A DNA stretch of 34,725 nucleotides from a virus, in the IMG/VR virus record IMGVR_UViG_3300037193_000532, positions 1-34,725 of that record; one strand, written 5' to 3'. This document shows positions 28,948 to 34,725 of the stretch, piece by piece; positions within the stretch are counted from its first letter, which is position 1; every line of letters starts with the position of its first letter. Below the pieces are notes generated by a model. The model made no database searches. It saw only the letters and a list, made by a program, of their open reading frames with translations, and was not told the DNA's origin. The translations under genes and the position numbers were made by a program.

Positions 28948-29450
28948 TGGCTATTAACGCTGAAGACATCATTAAGATGTCTTTGAAGTCAAACCAAGAT
29001 TTCTTAGACAACAGACGATACATTTCAACTGCGTTGAATCAAGTTACAAGCGGGGGTGGATTACCAGAGGCACACGGTCATGCGCTAACAGAAGGTGGTC
29101 ATGGAGAATCCCCTTATTCCGCTGACAATCCTTATGGCCTTGAACCTGAGCTTTATCGGCGCATCATGCGCCTTAACGAAATGTCTCCATTTGGGCCGAA
29201 CACTGTCACAGTCGGTTCCGGTTACAGATCGTTCGAAGAACAAGCTCGGTTATACCAAGACTGGCAAAACGGAGTCCCAGGACAAGCAAGAGCTGCGCCA
29301 CCCGGCAGATCAAACCATAATCACGGAACAGCGGCGGACCTCGAATACGCATCCGAAGAGGCGAAACGGTGGGTCCAGTCAGTAGCTCGTGAATTAGGTC
29401 TCCACTTCCCTGTTGAAGGTGAGGACTGGCACGTTGAGCGATATAACTGA
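28947..29450 (+). CDS. Peptidoglycan M15-family peptidase (VanY-type), 167 aa
   Basis: Metal site of M15 D-Ala-D-Ala carboxypeptidases: GYRS at 92-95, then S-x-H-x-x-G-x-A-x-D at 122-131 (SNHNHGTAADL) giving ligands H124 and D131, and EDWHVE at 159-164 giving H162. The family cleaves peptide cross-links. The N-terminus (EDIIKMSLKSNQDFLDNRR) is a short amphipathic leader resembling that of the next gene. It is followed by two other hydrolases; a virion-associated role at infection is plausible, or lysis. Confidence 0.85.
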   Translation: MAINAEDIIKMSLKSNQDFLDNRRYISTALNQVTSGGGLPEAHGHALTEGGHGESPYSADNPYGLEPELYRRIMRLNEMSPFGPNTVTVGSGYRSFEEQARLYQDWQNGVPGQARAAPPGRSNHNHGTAADLEYASEEAKRWVQSVARELGLHFPVEGEDWHVERYN

Positions 29451-29931
29451 TCTGATTCAAGAAATTGGCCTCTTTGGAAAACCGAAAGAGAAGGCTGGTT
29501 TCGATCCACGAGAAGTCATTCAAATGGCTCTCGACAGTAACAATTCGATCATCAAGGGAAATAGACAGCGCAGTTCCTTTTCTCCTACAGGAAGCCCTTC
29601 TTCTATTGTAGGATCCTCTGCACCCGGAGCACCTGTTGACGGAGATTCTGTTCAAAGACTCGCTCAGTCAATGGCGGCTGGACAATACGGTTGGGGACAA
29701 GATGAATGGAACGCTCTCTACGAACTTGTTAGAAGAGAGTCTGGATGGAACCCCAATGCGGCGAACCCAAATTCGACTGCTAGGGGTTTATTCCAGAAAA
29801 TGACCAGTATTCATGGTCCACTCGAAGCGGATCCTGCTGGTCAAATTGCTTGGGGACTTCAATACATTGCCGGTAGGTATGGTACACCTAGTGCCGCACT
29901 AGACTTTCACAACAGAAACAACTGGTACTAA
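29434..29931 (+). CDS. Lytic transglycosylase (SLT-type), 165 aa
   Basis: I use TTG 29434, with GAGG nine nucleotides upstream, rather than earlier TTG/GTG codons. The catalytic element ALYELVRRESGWNPNAANPN places the glutamate at E102, followed by STARGLFQKM, the conserved Gly-x-x-Q segment of SLT domains. It cleaves glycan strands by forming anhydromuramic ends. An N-terminal leader (PREVIQMALDSNNSIIKGNR) is similar to that of the upstream peptidase. A repeat copy lies at 29583 in the linker. Confidence 0.82.
   Translation: MSDITDLIQEIGLFGKPKEKAGFDPREVIQMALDSNNSIIKGNRQRSSFSPTGSPSSIVGSSAPGAPVDGDSVQRLAQSMAAGQYGWGQDEWNALYELVRRESGWNPNAANPNSTARGLFQKMTSIHGPLEADPAGQIAWGLQYIAGRYGTPSAALDFHNRNNWY
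29583..29592 (-). repeat. Dispersed repeat copy 14 (exact, SLT gene linker)
   Basis: Exact copy in reverse orientation; codes Pro-Thr-Gly in the linker. Its minus-strand left flank (GGGCTT) matches that of the intergenic copy at 6612. Confidence 0.75.
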
Positions 29932-29932
29932 G

Positions 29933-30688
29933 ATGTTCATTCAAGCAAGGCAATACTACCGTGGTCGTAGAAATCCGATTAAACGTATCCATGTTCATAG
30001 CATGGAGGCTCCCGAAAAGGGGACAACTGCTGAGAGTATTGCCAACTACTTTGCCAATCTGACTGAGCGTAAAGCATCTGCTCACTATTGTTTCGATAAT
30101 AATAGTGAGGTACAGTGTGTTAGAGATGAAGATACTGCGTTCCATGTTGGAAACGACAACAGTTCTTCTATCGGTCTAGAACACGCTGGATATGCTCGTC
30201 AGACTCGTGAAGACTGGCTTGACCAATACGGTCGAGATATGCTGGAAATCTCTGCAAAGAGATGTGCTCAGCTTTGTCACGAACATGATATCCCTCCTGT
30301 CTGGCTTGACGTCGTTGATCTTAGAGAAGATCAACGAGGAATCAGCTCTCATGCCAACGCAGCGATTGCCTTCGGTGGTTCAACGCATTGGGACCCCGGA
30401 CCTGGATTCCCGCACGACTACTACATTGAAAGAGTCCAGTTCTATTACTATGGAGGCGAGGACGATTTGACTCCCGAAGAGAAGAAGTTACTGTTCAAAA
30501 TTCTGGGTGATATCCACTCAGCTTTAACAAACAGAGAAGATCCGAATAGTCCAGTTAAGCTTGTTCTCGAAGGCACCGGAAGACAACGAGATACTCTGGC
30601 TGGTCTTATTAGAAAGGTGTTCGATCTTCCGGCTGGTGGTACAGAAGATACCAAGTTCATCGGCTGGCTCAGGAGTAAACTCGGTTAA
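29933..30688 (+). CDS. N-acetylmuramoyl-L-alanine amidase (endolysin), 251 aa
   Basis: An amidase_2/PGRP-like enzyme: the first zinc-ligand strand IHVHS (H20/H22), HYCFDNNSEVQC with SIGLEHAG for the core, SSHAN (H140) and the family signature HWDPGPGFP (D154). Residues beyond about 170 form a separate helical region (SALTNREDPNSP ... KFIGWLRSKLG), possibly cell-wall binding. It starts at ATG 29933, right after the SLT stop. It is the likely endolysin, because the membrane proteins that follow make up the lysis cassette. Confidence 0.88.
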   Translation: MFIQARQYYRGRRNPIKRIHVHSMEAPEKGTTAESIANYFANLTERKASAHYCFDNNSEVQCVRDEDTAFHVGNDNSSSIGLEHAGYARQTREDWLDQYGRDMLEISAKRCAQLCHEHDIPPVWLDVVDLREDQRGISSHANAAIAFGGSTHWDPGPGFPHDYYIERVQFYYYGGEDDLTPEEKKLLFKILGDIHSALTNREDPNSPVKLVLEGTGRQRDTLAGLIRKVFDLPAGGTEDTKFIGWLRSKLG

Positions 30689-30900
30689 TGACAAAGCAGT
30701 CACGTACGGAAGCAAGAGCGGGCCTCACTGATATCTACAGAATTGCTCGCTTAGAAGAAGATGGCGACATTTTTGATGATATTCTGAAAGAGGTAAAAGA
30801 AGATATCAAGACAGTTAAAAATATCCTCTTTGGCGTTCTTGTTTCTGTTACAACTGCTAGTATCCTACTAATGGTCAATGTGTTGGTGGTCAGGAACTAG
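30688..30900 (+). CDS. Small membrane protein of the lysis cassette, 70 aa
   Basis: A cytoplasmic coiled coil (DIFDDILKEVKEDIKTVKN) followed by one strong transmembrane helix (ILFGVLVSVTTASILLMVNV) ending in VVRN. Its ATG overlaps the amidase stop. Its position and topology fit a holin or antiholin-like partner, but no family identity is visible. Confidence 0.65.
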   Translation: MTKQSRTEARAGLTDIYRIARLEEDGDIFDDILKEVKEDIKTVKNILFGVLVSVTTASILLMVNVLVVRN

Positions 30901-31265
30901 TGGACATCAGAAACAACAGATTGTTAGTCATCGTTGCAATCTTCACTTGCATCTTTATTTTGATGGGTGGTGTCACCGTCTATTTATGGAATCAAGAGAG
31001 AAGTCAACGTCAAGAAGAAAATGTGGCTAATGATCTGTTTGCCTGTGAGCGAGGAAACGTCCTCAGAGACGAGATAAGAGAACTAGCAGAAGCTGGTAGA
31101 ACTCTTGACTCTGAGATCCTTCGCATCATTTTCTCTCGTGTCCAAGATCAGGAACTAATTGAGCAACTCGAAAGAGACTTAGGTCCTGCATTCGCAGAAT
31201 TCGATCTAGCAGTAGATGATATCAACAATGTCTCTTGTGAGGATGTGATTCGGGGTGTGGGATAA
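30900..31265 (+). CDS. Membrane-anchored coiled-coil protein, 121 aa
   Basis: GTG at 30900. One N-terminal transmembrane helix (LLVIVAIFTCIFILMGGVTV) and a large extracytoplasmic charged domain with a pair of cysteines (C49, C115). The topology is that of an inner-membrane spanin-like or lysis-accessory protein of Gram-positive phages; the exact role is unknown. Confidence 0.6.
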   Translation: MDIRNNRLLVIVAIFTCIFILMGGVTVYLWNQERSQRQEENVANDLFACERGNVLRDEIRELAEAGRTLDSEILRIIFSRVQDQELIEQLERDLGPAFAEFDLAVDDINNVSCEDVIRGVG

Positions 31266-31437
31266 AGTTAGAGAAGCTCGTAAAACAGTTGCTGCCGTAA
31301 TAGGAGCCCTTTGCGTTTGGGCTCTTGCAGCGTGGGCGGACGGTTCTGGTATTACTAGAACCGAATGGATTGCGCTCGTCGCCGCCGTGGGGACGCCGCT
31401 GGGGGTCTATGCAGTACCAAACGACAGAGCCTCTTGA
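31255..31437 (+). CDS. Holin, 60 aa
   Basis: GTG at 31255. Two hydrophobic helices (VAAVIGALCVWALAAWA; WIALVAAVGTPLGVYAVPND) separated by a short turn and ending in the YAVPN element that I know from many small actinophage holins of the r1t-like type. Last gene of the late operon; the stop is four nucleotides before a dispersed-repeat copy and 25 nt before the terminator. Confidence 0.75.
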   Translation: MWDKVREARKTVAAVIGALCVWALAAWADGSGITRTEWIALVAAVGTPLGVYAVPNDRAS

Positions 31438-31440
31438 CTT

Positions 31441-31450
31441 CCCTGTAGGG
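31441..31450 (+). repeat. Dispersed repeat copy 15 (symmetrical variant, intergenic)
   Basis: CCCTGTAGGG: both outer bases changed together, which keeps the arm symmetry. It is followed by a half-site (TAGGACG) and lies between the holin stop and the terminator. Confidence 0.65.
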
Positions 31451-31461
31451 TAGGACGTAAA

Positions 31462-31489
31462 AAGCCCCAGGTCCTTTGACCTGGGGCTT
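31462..31489. terminator. Strong terminator, probably bidirectional
   Basis: Perfect 12-bp stem (AAGCCCCAGGTC / GACCTGGGGCTT) around a CTTT loop. Read leftward it is followed by TTTTTACG, a good U tract; read rightward by CTTCTTG, a weaker one. It ends the late operon and stops leftward transcripts from the right-hand operon. Confidence 0.9.
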
Positions 31490-31512
31490 CTTGCTGTGGA
31501 GGGATTCGCTTT

Positions 31513-31920
31513 ATGTTCCGTTGGTATCGCCTCGGGAACTGCTCAAATCAGCCTAACCTTAATCACTTTTTCTTTTCTGAAAAGAAGAAAGATCTAAGAG
31601 TGGCAAAGGCGATTTGCAAGGGCTGTCCTGTGAAAGCGAATTGTTTTCTGGAAGGGGTGGGAGAGTTTGGGGTATGGGCTGGCCTAGCAACCGAACAACG
31701 GGAGATGTTGCTTGCTCTTTGGGGATTTCCCAAAGGAGCTGAGCTTCGTGCCCATTGTTACAAATGGTTTGGGAGACAGCAATCGGGGCCTCATATTTCC
31801 AGCCAGGACACTGTCGACACCACCATATTTGTTTTAGTCCCTCTGCTGCCCAAACCTCTTCCTTTAACGCCTGCATTACCTCGTCTTTTACCCGAAACCC
31901 TTGTGCCTTTAGGGTCTTAG
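31513..31920 (+). CDS. whiB: WhiB-family transcription regulator
   Basis: ATG at 31513 with GGAGGG upstream. Four cysteines fit the iron-sulfur cluster pattern (C10, C35, C38, C44 in ICKGCPVKANC), followed by EFGVWAGLATEQREML, the conserved G-V-W-x-G turn. WhiB proteins are specific to actinobacteria and their phages; WhiB of mycobacteriophage TM4 affects cell division and superinfection. The last 45 residues are proline/leucine-rich and coincide with the antisense zinc-ribbon gene, so only about the first 87 residues look constrained. It lies just behind a terminator with no room for an own promoter. Confidence 0.8.
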   Translation: MFRWYRLGNCSNQPNLNHFFFSEKKKDLRVAKAICKGCPVKANCFLEGVGEFGVWAGLATEQREMLLALWGFPKGAELRAHCYKWFGRQQSGPHISSQDTVDTTIFVLVPLLPKPLPLTPALPRLLPETLVPLGS

Positions 31921-31960
31921 CATCAGCTAGTGCTTTCCTCGCTCGGGCTAGTCTCCCCAT
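31559..31960 (-). CDS. Zinc-ribbon-like protein, antisense to whiB, 133 aa
   Basis: Start ATG 31960 overlaps the upstream gene by 38 nt. The N-terminal helix is basic (RLARARKALADAKTLKAQGF), followed by IWWCRQCPGWKYEAPIA and TICNNGHEAQLL, a C-x2-C...C-x3-H arrangement of a zinc ribbon. The last 50 residues (SPVVRLLGQPIPQTLPPLPE...) overlap the conserved part of WhiB on the other strand and are proline-rich, so they may be a by-product of the antisense gene. Function unknown. Confidence 0.55.
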   Translation of the reverse strand: MGRLARARKALADAKTLKAQGFRVKDEVMQALKEEVWAAEGLKQIWWCRQCPGWKYEAPIAVSQTICNNGHEAQLLWEIPKEQATSPVVRLLGQPIPQTLPPLPENNSLSQDSPCKSPLPLLDLSSFQKRKSD

Positions 31961-32162
31961 CTTCGAAAACGCACCGAACCTTTCCAGCCTTGAAAGCTTC
32001 CGTAACTTCCACAGCGAGGTTCCCCCACTGCTGAGCAGTAAATCCAGTTCCTTTTGGAACAGCTCCCATTGCGACCATCAAATCAGCCACAATTTTAGCT
32101 AGCTGACTCAGGTCGTGTTTCAGTTTGATTTTCTCTAGATCCGTTGCTCCGTTTAATCCCAA
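31923..32162 (-). CDS. Hypothetical protein, 79 aa
   Basis: TTG at 32162, with GGAGG four nucleotides upstream, is preferred over an ATG at 32216 that lies deep within the RuvC-like gene. The protein has one helical core (KLKHDLSQLAKIVADLMVAM) and a short acidic tail. It overlaps the RuvC-like gene by 68 nt in a different frame. No family recognised. Confidence 0.55.
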   Translation of the reverse strand: MGLNGATDLEKIKLKHDLSQLAKIVADLMVAMGAVPKGTGFTAQQWGNLAVEVTEAFKAGKVRCVFEDGETSPSEESTS

Positions 32163-32556
32163 TGGTCCTCCACCAGTACATAGCGTGGGCAATCGCATCC
32201 TGCATATGCATTCCACGCTTCCCTTTCTCGTACTTCATTCCTGACATACCGTAACCAACAGGCTTGATTGCAGGAGATTGAGGTTTAGCAAACTCAATTC
32301 CGAGCATCTTACAAGCAGCTTCGATGTAGCCAATCTGCTTAGCTACATCCGTTTTCTTCCACTTGTTCTCTTTAAAGCCTGGACGGAATACGAAATCTTC
32401 GACAACAACTACGTCGATCTGTTCTTCTTTCAGAAGACTTGCTAAGCCTTCTTCAAAGGCTTTCTTCCCTTTCCACTCCCCCATCTTCAATGGGGTGGAG
32501 TTCTCTAATAAGGCCCAACCTGTGGTCGTCCCCGGGTCTATACCTAAGATCTTCAT
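32095..32556 (-). CDS. ruvC: RuvC-like Holliday junction resolvase
   Basis: 153 residues, somewhat shorter than E. coli RuvC. It begins with the catalytic MKILGIDPGTTTGWALLE (Asp7), then VVVVEDFVF (catalytic acid) and ends with HMQDAIAHAMYWW (final Asp), in the RNase H-fold order of RuvC. These enzymes resolve recombination or replication junctions before packaging. It lies in the leftward replication operon downstream of DNA polymerase. ATG at 32556 has only a weak GAAAGAA ribosome-binding site. Confidence 0.85.
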   Translation of the reverse strand: MKILGIDPGTTTGWALLENSTPLKMGEWKGKKAFEEGLASLLKEEQIDVVVVEDFVFRPGFKENKWKKTDVAKQIGYIEAACKMLGIEFAKPQSPAIKPVGYGMSGMKYEKGKRGMHMQDAIAHAMYWWRTIGIKRSNGSRENQTETRPESAS

Positions 32557-32680
32557 ATTTTTCTTTCATGATCAGCCAAATGTCACTCCGGATCCTCCAA
32601 AGATTTTGAGAGTTACTATTGCTCTTTGGACGATGAACAAGTACCCCCATTTTGATTAAGATATAGAGCAGTTTATCCAC
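32453..32680 (-). CDS. Hypothetical protein, 75 aa, overlapping ruvC
   Basis: GTG at 32680 overlaps the upstream stop (TAGTG) and has an AAGGAAG ribosome-binding site about seven nucleotides upstream. The first 45 residues (LLYILIKMGVLVHRPKSNSN, then WRIRSDIWLIMKEKYEDL) look like a real hydrophobic-basic protein; the last 30 overlap ruvC in another frame and may be unconstrained. It may serve mainly for translational coupling. Confidence 0.45.
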   Translation of the reverse strand: MDKLLYILIKMGVLVHRPKSNSNSQNLWRIRSDIWLIMKEKYEDLRYRPGDDHRLGLIRELHPIEDGGVEREESL

Positions 32681-32922
32681 TATGCTGCTTCCTTGACGTA
32701 AGTGTCGAGACTCAAATCACACACAAAGGCGAGTGCTGCCGCTGTGTCAATTCCCAGTTTTCTGGAGATGAAAGTATTGTAAATGGTTCCCCTAGAGATA
32801 CCAGCTGCATCGGCAAGAAAACCCTTAGTCCATCCTTGGTTTTCTAAAAATCGCTCGATATCTTGAAAGAAAGCATCTCTGTCAAAACCAGAACACAAGT
32901 TGGGTCGAATCAGCGAAGCCAT
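32680..32922 (-). CDS. Cro/CI-type HTH protein, 80 aa
   Basis: The HTH pattern is clear: GWTKGFLADAAGISRGTIYN, then TFISRKLGIDTAAALAFVCD, a five-helix XRE domain with the turn after AAGIS. ATG at 32922 with GGAGAAA eight nucleotides upstream. The protein is short (Cro-size). It may regulate the operon or be a DNA-binding antirepressor partner. It is the second HTH-type protein in the window besides the 3556-4038 gene. Confidence 0.7.
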   Translation of the reverse strand: MASLIRPNLCSGFDRDAFFQDIERFLENQGWTKGFLADAAGISRGTIYNTFISRKLGIDTAAALAFVCDLSLDTYVKEAA

Positions 32923-33266
32923 TCTTGGATTTCTCCACTAGGAACACCCGGCTTAGGCATTGGACCATGAACAAGGACGGCAGTTTCAAGCATATGGATT
33001 AAGGTAACAGCAGCCTTACCAAGAGCTTGTCTCCCTTGCGGGGTATCAAGCCCAAAGAGTTCAACTCTCTTAAGGTAATTGCCGATGAATCCTTCCCATC
33101 CGCCGCCGAAACCTTCAGTCCGCATCTCGTCAACGAGAGCAACTCTACCGGGTAAACCTTCACCGTATTTTGTTTCTGCATGTTCTGCTCTTTCCAGTTT
33201 GATCCATTCTGCCACATTCATCTTAGTGGCAATCAACTTAAGGTCAGGCTGCTCTTTGGTGGTCAA
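32910..33266 (-). CDS. Hypothetical protein, 118 aa
   Basis: The longest frame begins at TTG 33266, inside the polymerase stop region, with weak AGAGG upstream; ATG 33221 is an alternative. The core (TKYGEGLPGRVALVDEMRTE, then GGWEGFIGNYLKRVELFGLD) is a mixed helix-loop pattern with an aromatic G-W-x-x-F-I-x-N-Y-L motif I do not recognise from a named family. It is coupled to polA and to the HTH gene. Function unknown. Confidence 0.6.
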   Translation of the reverse strand: MTTKEQPDLKLIATKMNVAEWIKLERAEHAETKYGEGLPGRVALVDEMRTEGFGGGWEGFIGNYLKRVELFGLDTPQGRQALGKAAVTLIHMLETAVLVHGPMPKPGVPSGEIQEWLR

Positions 33267-34725
33267 GTCTCTTTGCCTCTACAGGGAAGGGGAATGACAG
33301 ATCTTGGGTCGGCCACTCCATTTGCTTGATGATAGCATCTTTCATTTCGTCACGCTCGGAAGTCGGTAAGTAGATCCACAACGAGTCATGGACCTGGTTT
33401 ACCATCTTCGGTTTGAAGCCACACTCACCACGATGCAACTGCATCATCGTGTGCTTCATAATCATACCAGCGCCACCTTGAATAAGACTATTCCAAGCCT
33501 TGTGCGCATGATCTGAATCAGGGAATCGACGTTTTCTGCCATTCCATAAAAGAATATAACCCCGTTGCTCCGCCGCCCTAATAACCTCATAGGCTTTTGT
33601 TCTGAACTCTGGATAAGCTTGATGATAAGCGGTATGCCAGTCTTGACAAATCTCAAGCGGGACGACAAGTCTCGCCATGTGGAAAAGTAAGACTTGGAGT
33701 CGCAAAGCACTTCCAAGGTAACCGAGAAGGAAGTTGGAGTGTTTTCCAACTTGTCGTCCCTCAGCAGGATTATCGGGGAATGCTTCGTAGGCTCCGATGA
33801 GCCTAGCTGTTTGATCATGAATGTCCACCCCCTCAATGTAAGCTTTGCCTAGAGCTTCACACTGAGCGTAAACAACAGCAAGTCGAAGCTCGATCTGATT
33901 GTAGTCGAATTCCCAGAGTTCCCATCCTGGTGGACTGATGAACAAAGTTTTGACAGGGTATTTCTCAATATCTCTAGGAATCTGCTGCATATCTCCACTT
34001 AAGCGACCGGTAACAGTACCGTGTTGCTTAAGGTCAGGATGAACAAGATTTTTTGTCTTGTCAGCCTTTCTTTGGAGTGCTGCGTAGTAGGTGCTCGCCG
34101 CCTTCTGTAGTCCTCGGTACTCCAAGGCCAGATCGATGACACGTTTGACCTGCTCAGAGGGGTTTTCCAACTCCAGTCTTGCCAAGGAGTCGCTATCCGT
34201 GTTAGGTAGACCCTGAGGAAACTCCTTCGTTTTGCGCTTAGAGAGGCCGCCCAATGGAGCAAGCCCTAGACCACCTGCTTCGGGAAGTCCGTGAAGGCTA
34301 TGGCACAACTCGGCCTGTTTCGATGGAACAAACCCCAGGATTCGTTCAATTTCTTGCATTCGGCTACGAGCCTGTTGCTCGAGTTCAGCCGCTCTCGGCC
34401 GATCAAGAAGAATTCCTTCTGCGATCACATCTGTTAGAACGCGAAGGAATTCTCGATCTTCCTTCTGCCACAAGTCAAGAAGTTCTTCAGAACGTAGCTT
34501 AGCTTCTGCTAGTAAGTGAAGATCGTGATGTAACTTAGCGTCGGTAACAGCGTACTTCCCCATTGCGATAGGAGGGATTGACTCCCAAATCTTATCGTAA
34601 TGGGGAAGTACCTTTTTACGTATATCATCCTTCTGAACACCCATGAGAACCTTTGAGAGCCAGTCAAGCTTGTAGCTTGGATAGTTCTCGTTCCCAAGAT
34701 GAATCATAGGAATGGTGTCATCAAC
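33244..34725 (-). CDS. polA: DNA polymerase I family (family A), partial at the right edge
   Basis: The visible 493 residues include the end of the 3'-5' exonuclease (motif III YAVTDAKL) and the whole palm/fingers region: motif A WEFDYNQIELR (catalytic Asp), O helix RQVGKHSNFLLGYLG, and motif C MVNQVHDS. The O-helix residue equivalent to E. coli F762 is phenylalanine, and the two neighbouring Gly positions are Leu. In motif C the usual HDE is HDS. The frame is open to the window edge, so the N-terminus lies beyond. It replicates phage DNA. Confidence 0.93.
   Translation of the reverse strand, partial: VDDTIPMIHLGNENYPSYKLDWLSKVLMGVQKDDIRKKVLPHYDKIWESIPPIAMGKYAVTDAKLHHDLHLLAEAKLRSEELLDLWQKEDREFLRVLTDVIAEGILLDRPRAAELEQQARSRMQEIERILGFVPSKQAELCHSLHGLPEAGGLGLAPLGGLSKRKTKEFPQGLPNTDSDSLARLELENPSEQVKRVIDLALEYRGLQKAASTYYAALQRKADKTKNLVHPDLKQHGTVTGRLSGDMQQIPRDIEKYPVKTLFISPPGWELWEFDYNQIELRLAVVYAQCEALGKAYIEGVDIHDQTARLIGAYEAFPDNPAEGRQVGKHSNFLLGYLGSALRLQVLLFHMARLVVPLEICQDWHTAYHQAYPEFRTKAYEVIRAAEQRGYILLWNGRKRRFPDSDHAHKAWNSLIQGGAGMIMKHTMMQLHRGECGFKPKMVNQVHDSLWIYLPTSERDEMKDAIIKQMEWPTQDLSFPFPVEAKRLDHQRAA

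Noticed and set aside
1-34725. CRISPR array, insertion sequence or integrase/att site
   Set aside because: No regularly spaced direct repeats, transposase or integrase frame was seen; the tRNA has no duplicated 3' end in the window.

Overview
The window is about 35 kb of a double-stranded DNA bacteriophage genome, open at both ends. The last visible gene on the right (family A DNA polymerase) and the first on the left are both cut by the window edge. The head and tail genes are those of a short-tailed (podovirus-like) phage: terminase, portal, scaffold, capsid, P22-type adaptor and stabiliser proteins, and a 1,268-residue ejected protein. There is no tape measure, tail tube or tail sheath gene. 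An actinobacterial host is inferred from a WhiB-family gene, a holin of a type common in actinophages, frequent GTG/TTG starts and one apparently leaderless gene. No integrase is visible, so lifestyle is undecided.

Layout. (1) 1-8231, leftward: small early-type genes, a SNF2-family helicase with a coiled-coil N-terminus, a putative winged-helix protein behind its own promoter, several mini zinc-binding proteins, a tRNA-Gln and an Acb2/Tad1-type anti-defence gene. Two long non-coding stretches (4077-4659 and 5903-6394) hold hairpins, palindromes and direct repeats that look like control or origin elements. (2) 8230-31437, rightward: a DNA-binding-like protein, terminase small and large subunits, portal, scaffold, major capsid protein, connector proteins, Gln-rich virion proteins and the giant internal protein. 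Three consecutive peptidoglycan hydrolases (M15 peptidase, lytic transglycosylase, amidase) and three small membrane proteins end the operon at a strong terminator. (3) 31513-34725: a rightward WhiB-like gene lies antisense to a leftward operon encoding DNA polymerase I, a MazG-unrelated unknown, a Cro/CI-like protein, a RuvC-like resolvase and a zinc-ribbon protein.

The most unusual feature is a dispersed 10-bp near-palindrome, TCCTGTAGGA. I count nine exact copies and fifteen copies of its 8-bp core, spread over almost the whole window in coding and non-coding DNA. It falls in different reading frames, and all four intergenic copies carry an extra adjacent half-site. It resembles in layout, but not in sequence, the repressor 'stoperators' of L5-type mycobacteriophages. 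A second unusual feature is the 130-bp palindrome array at 6173-6298, which combines Fur-box-like operators with a tandem 15-bp repeat. Functions for both are inferred, not shown.

The early, middle and late genes fit one programme: leftward genes for replication, regulation and anti-defence, and a single late rightward operon for packaging, morphogenesis and lysis. All counts were made by eye.
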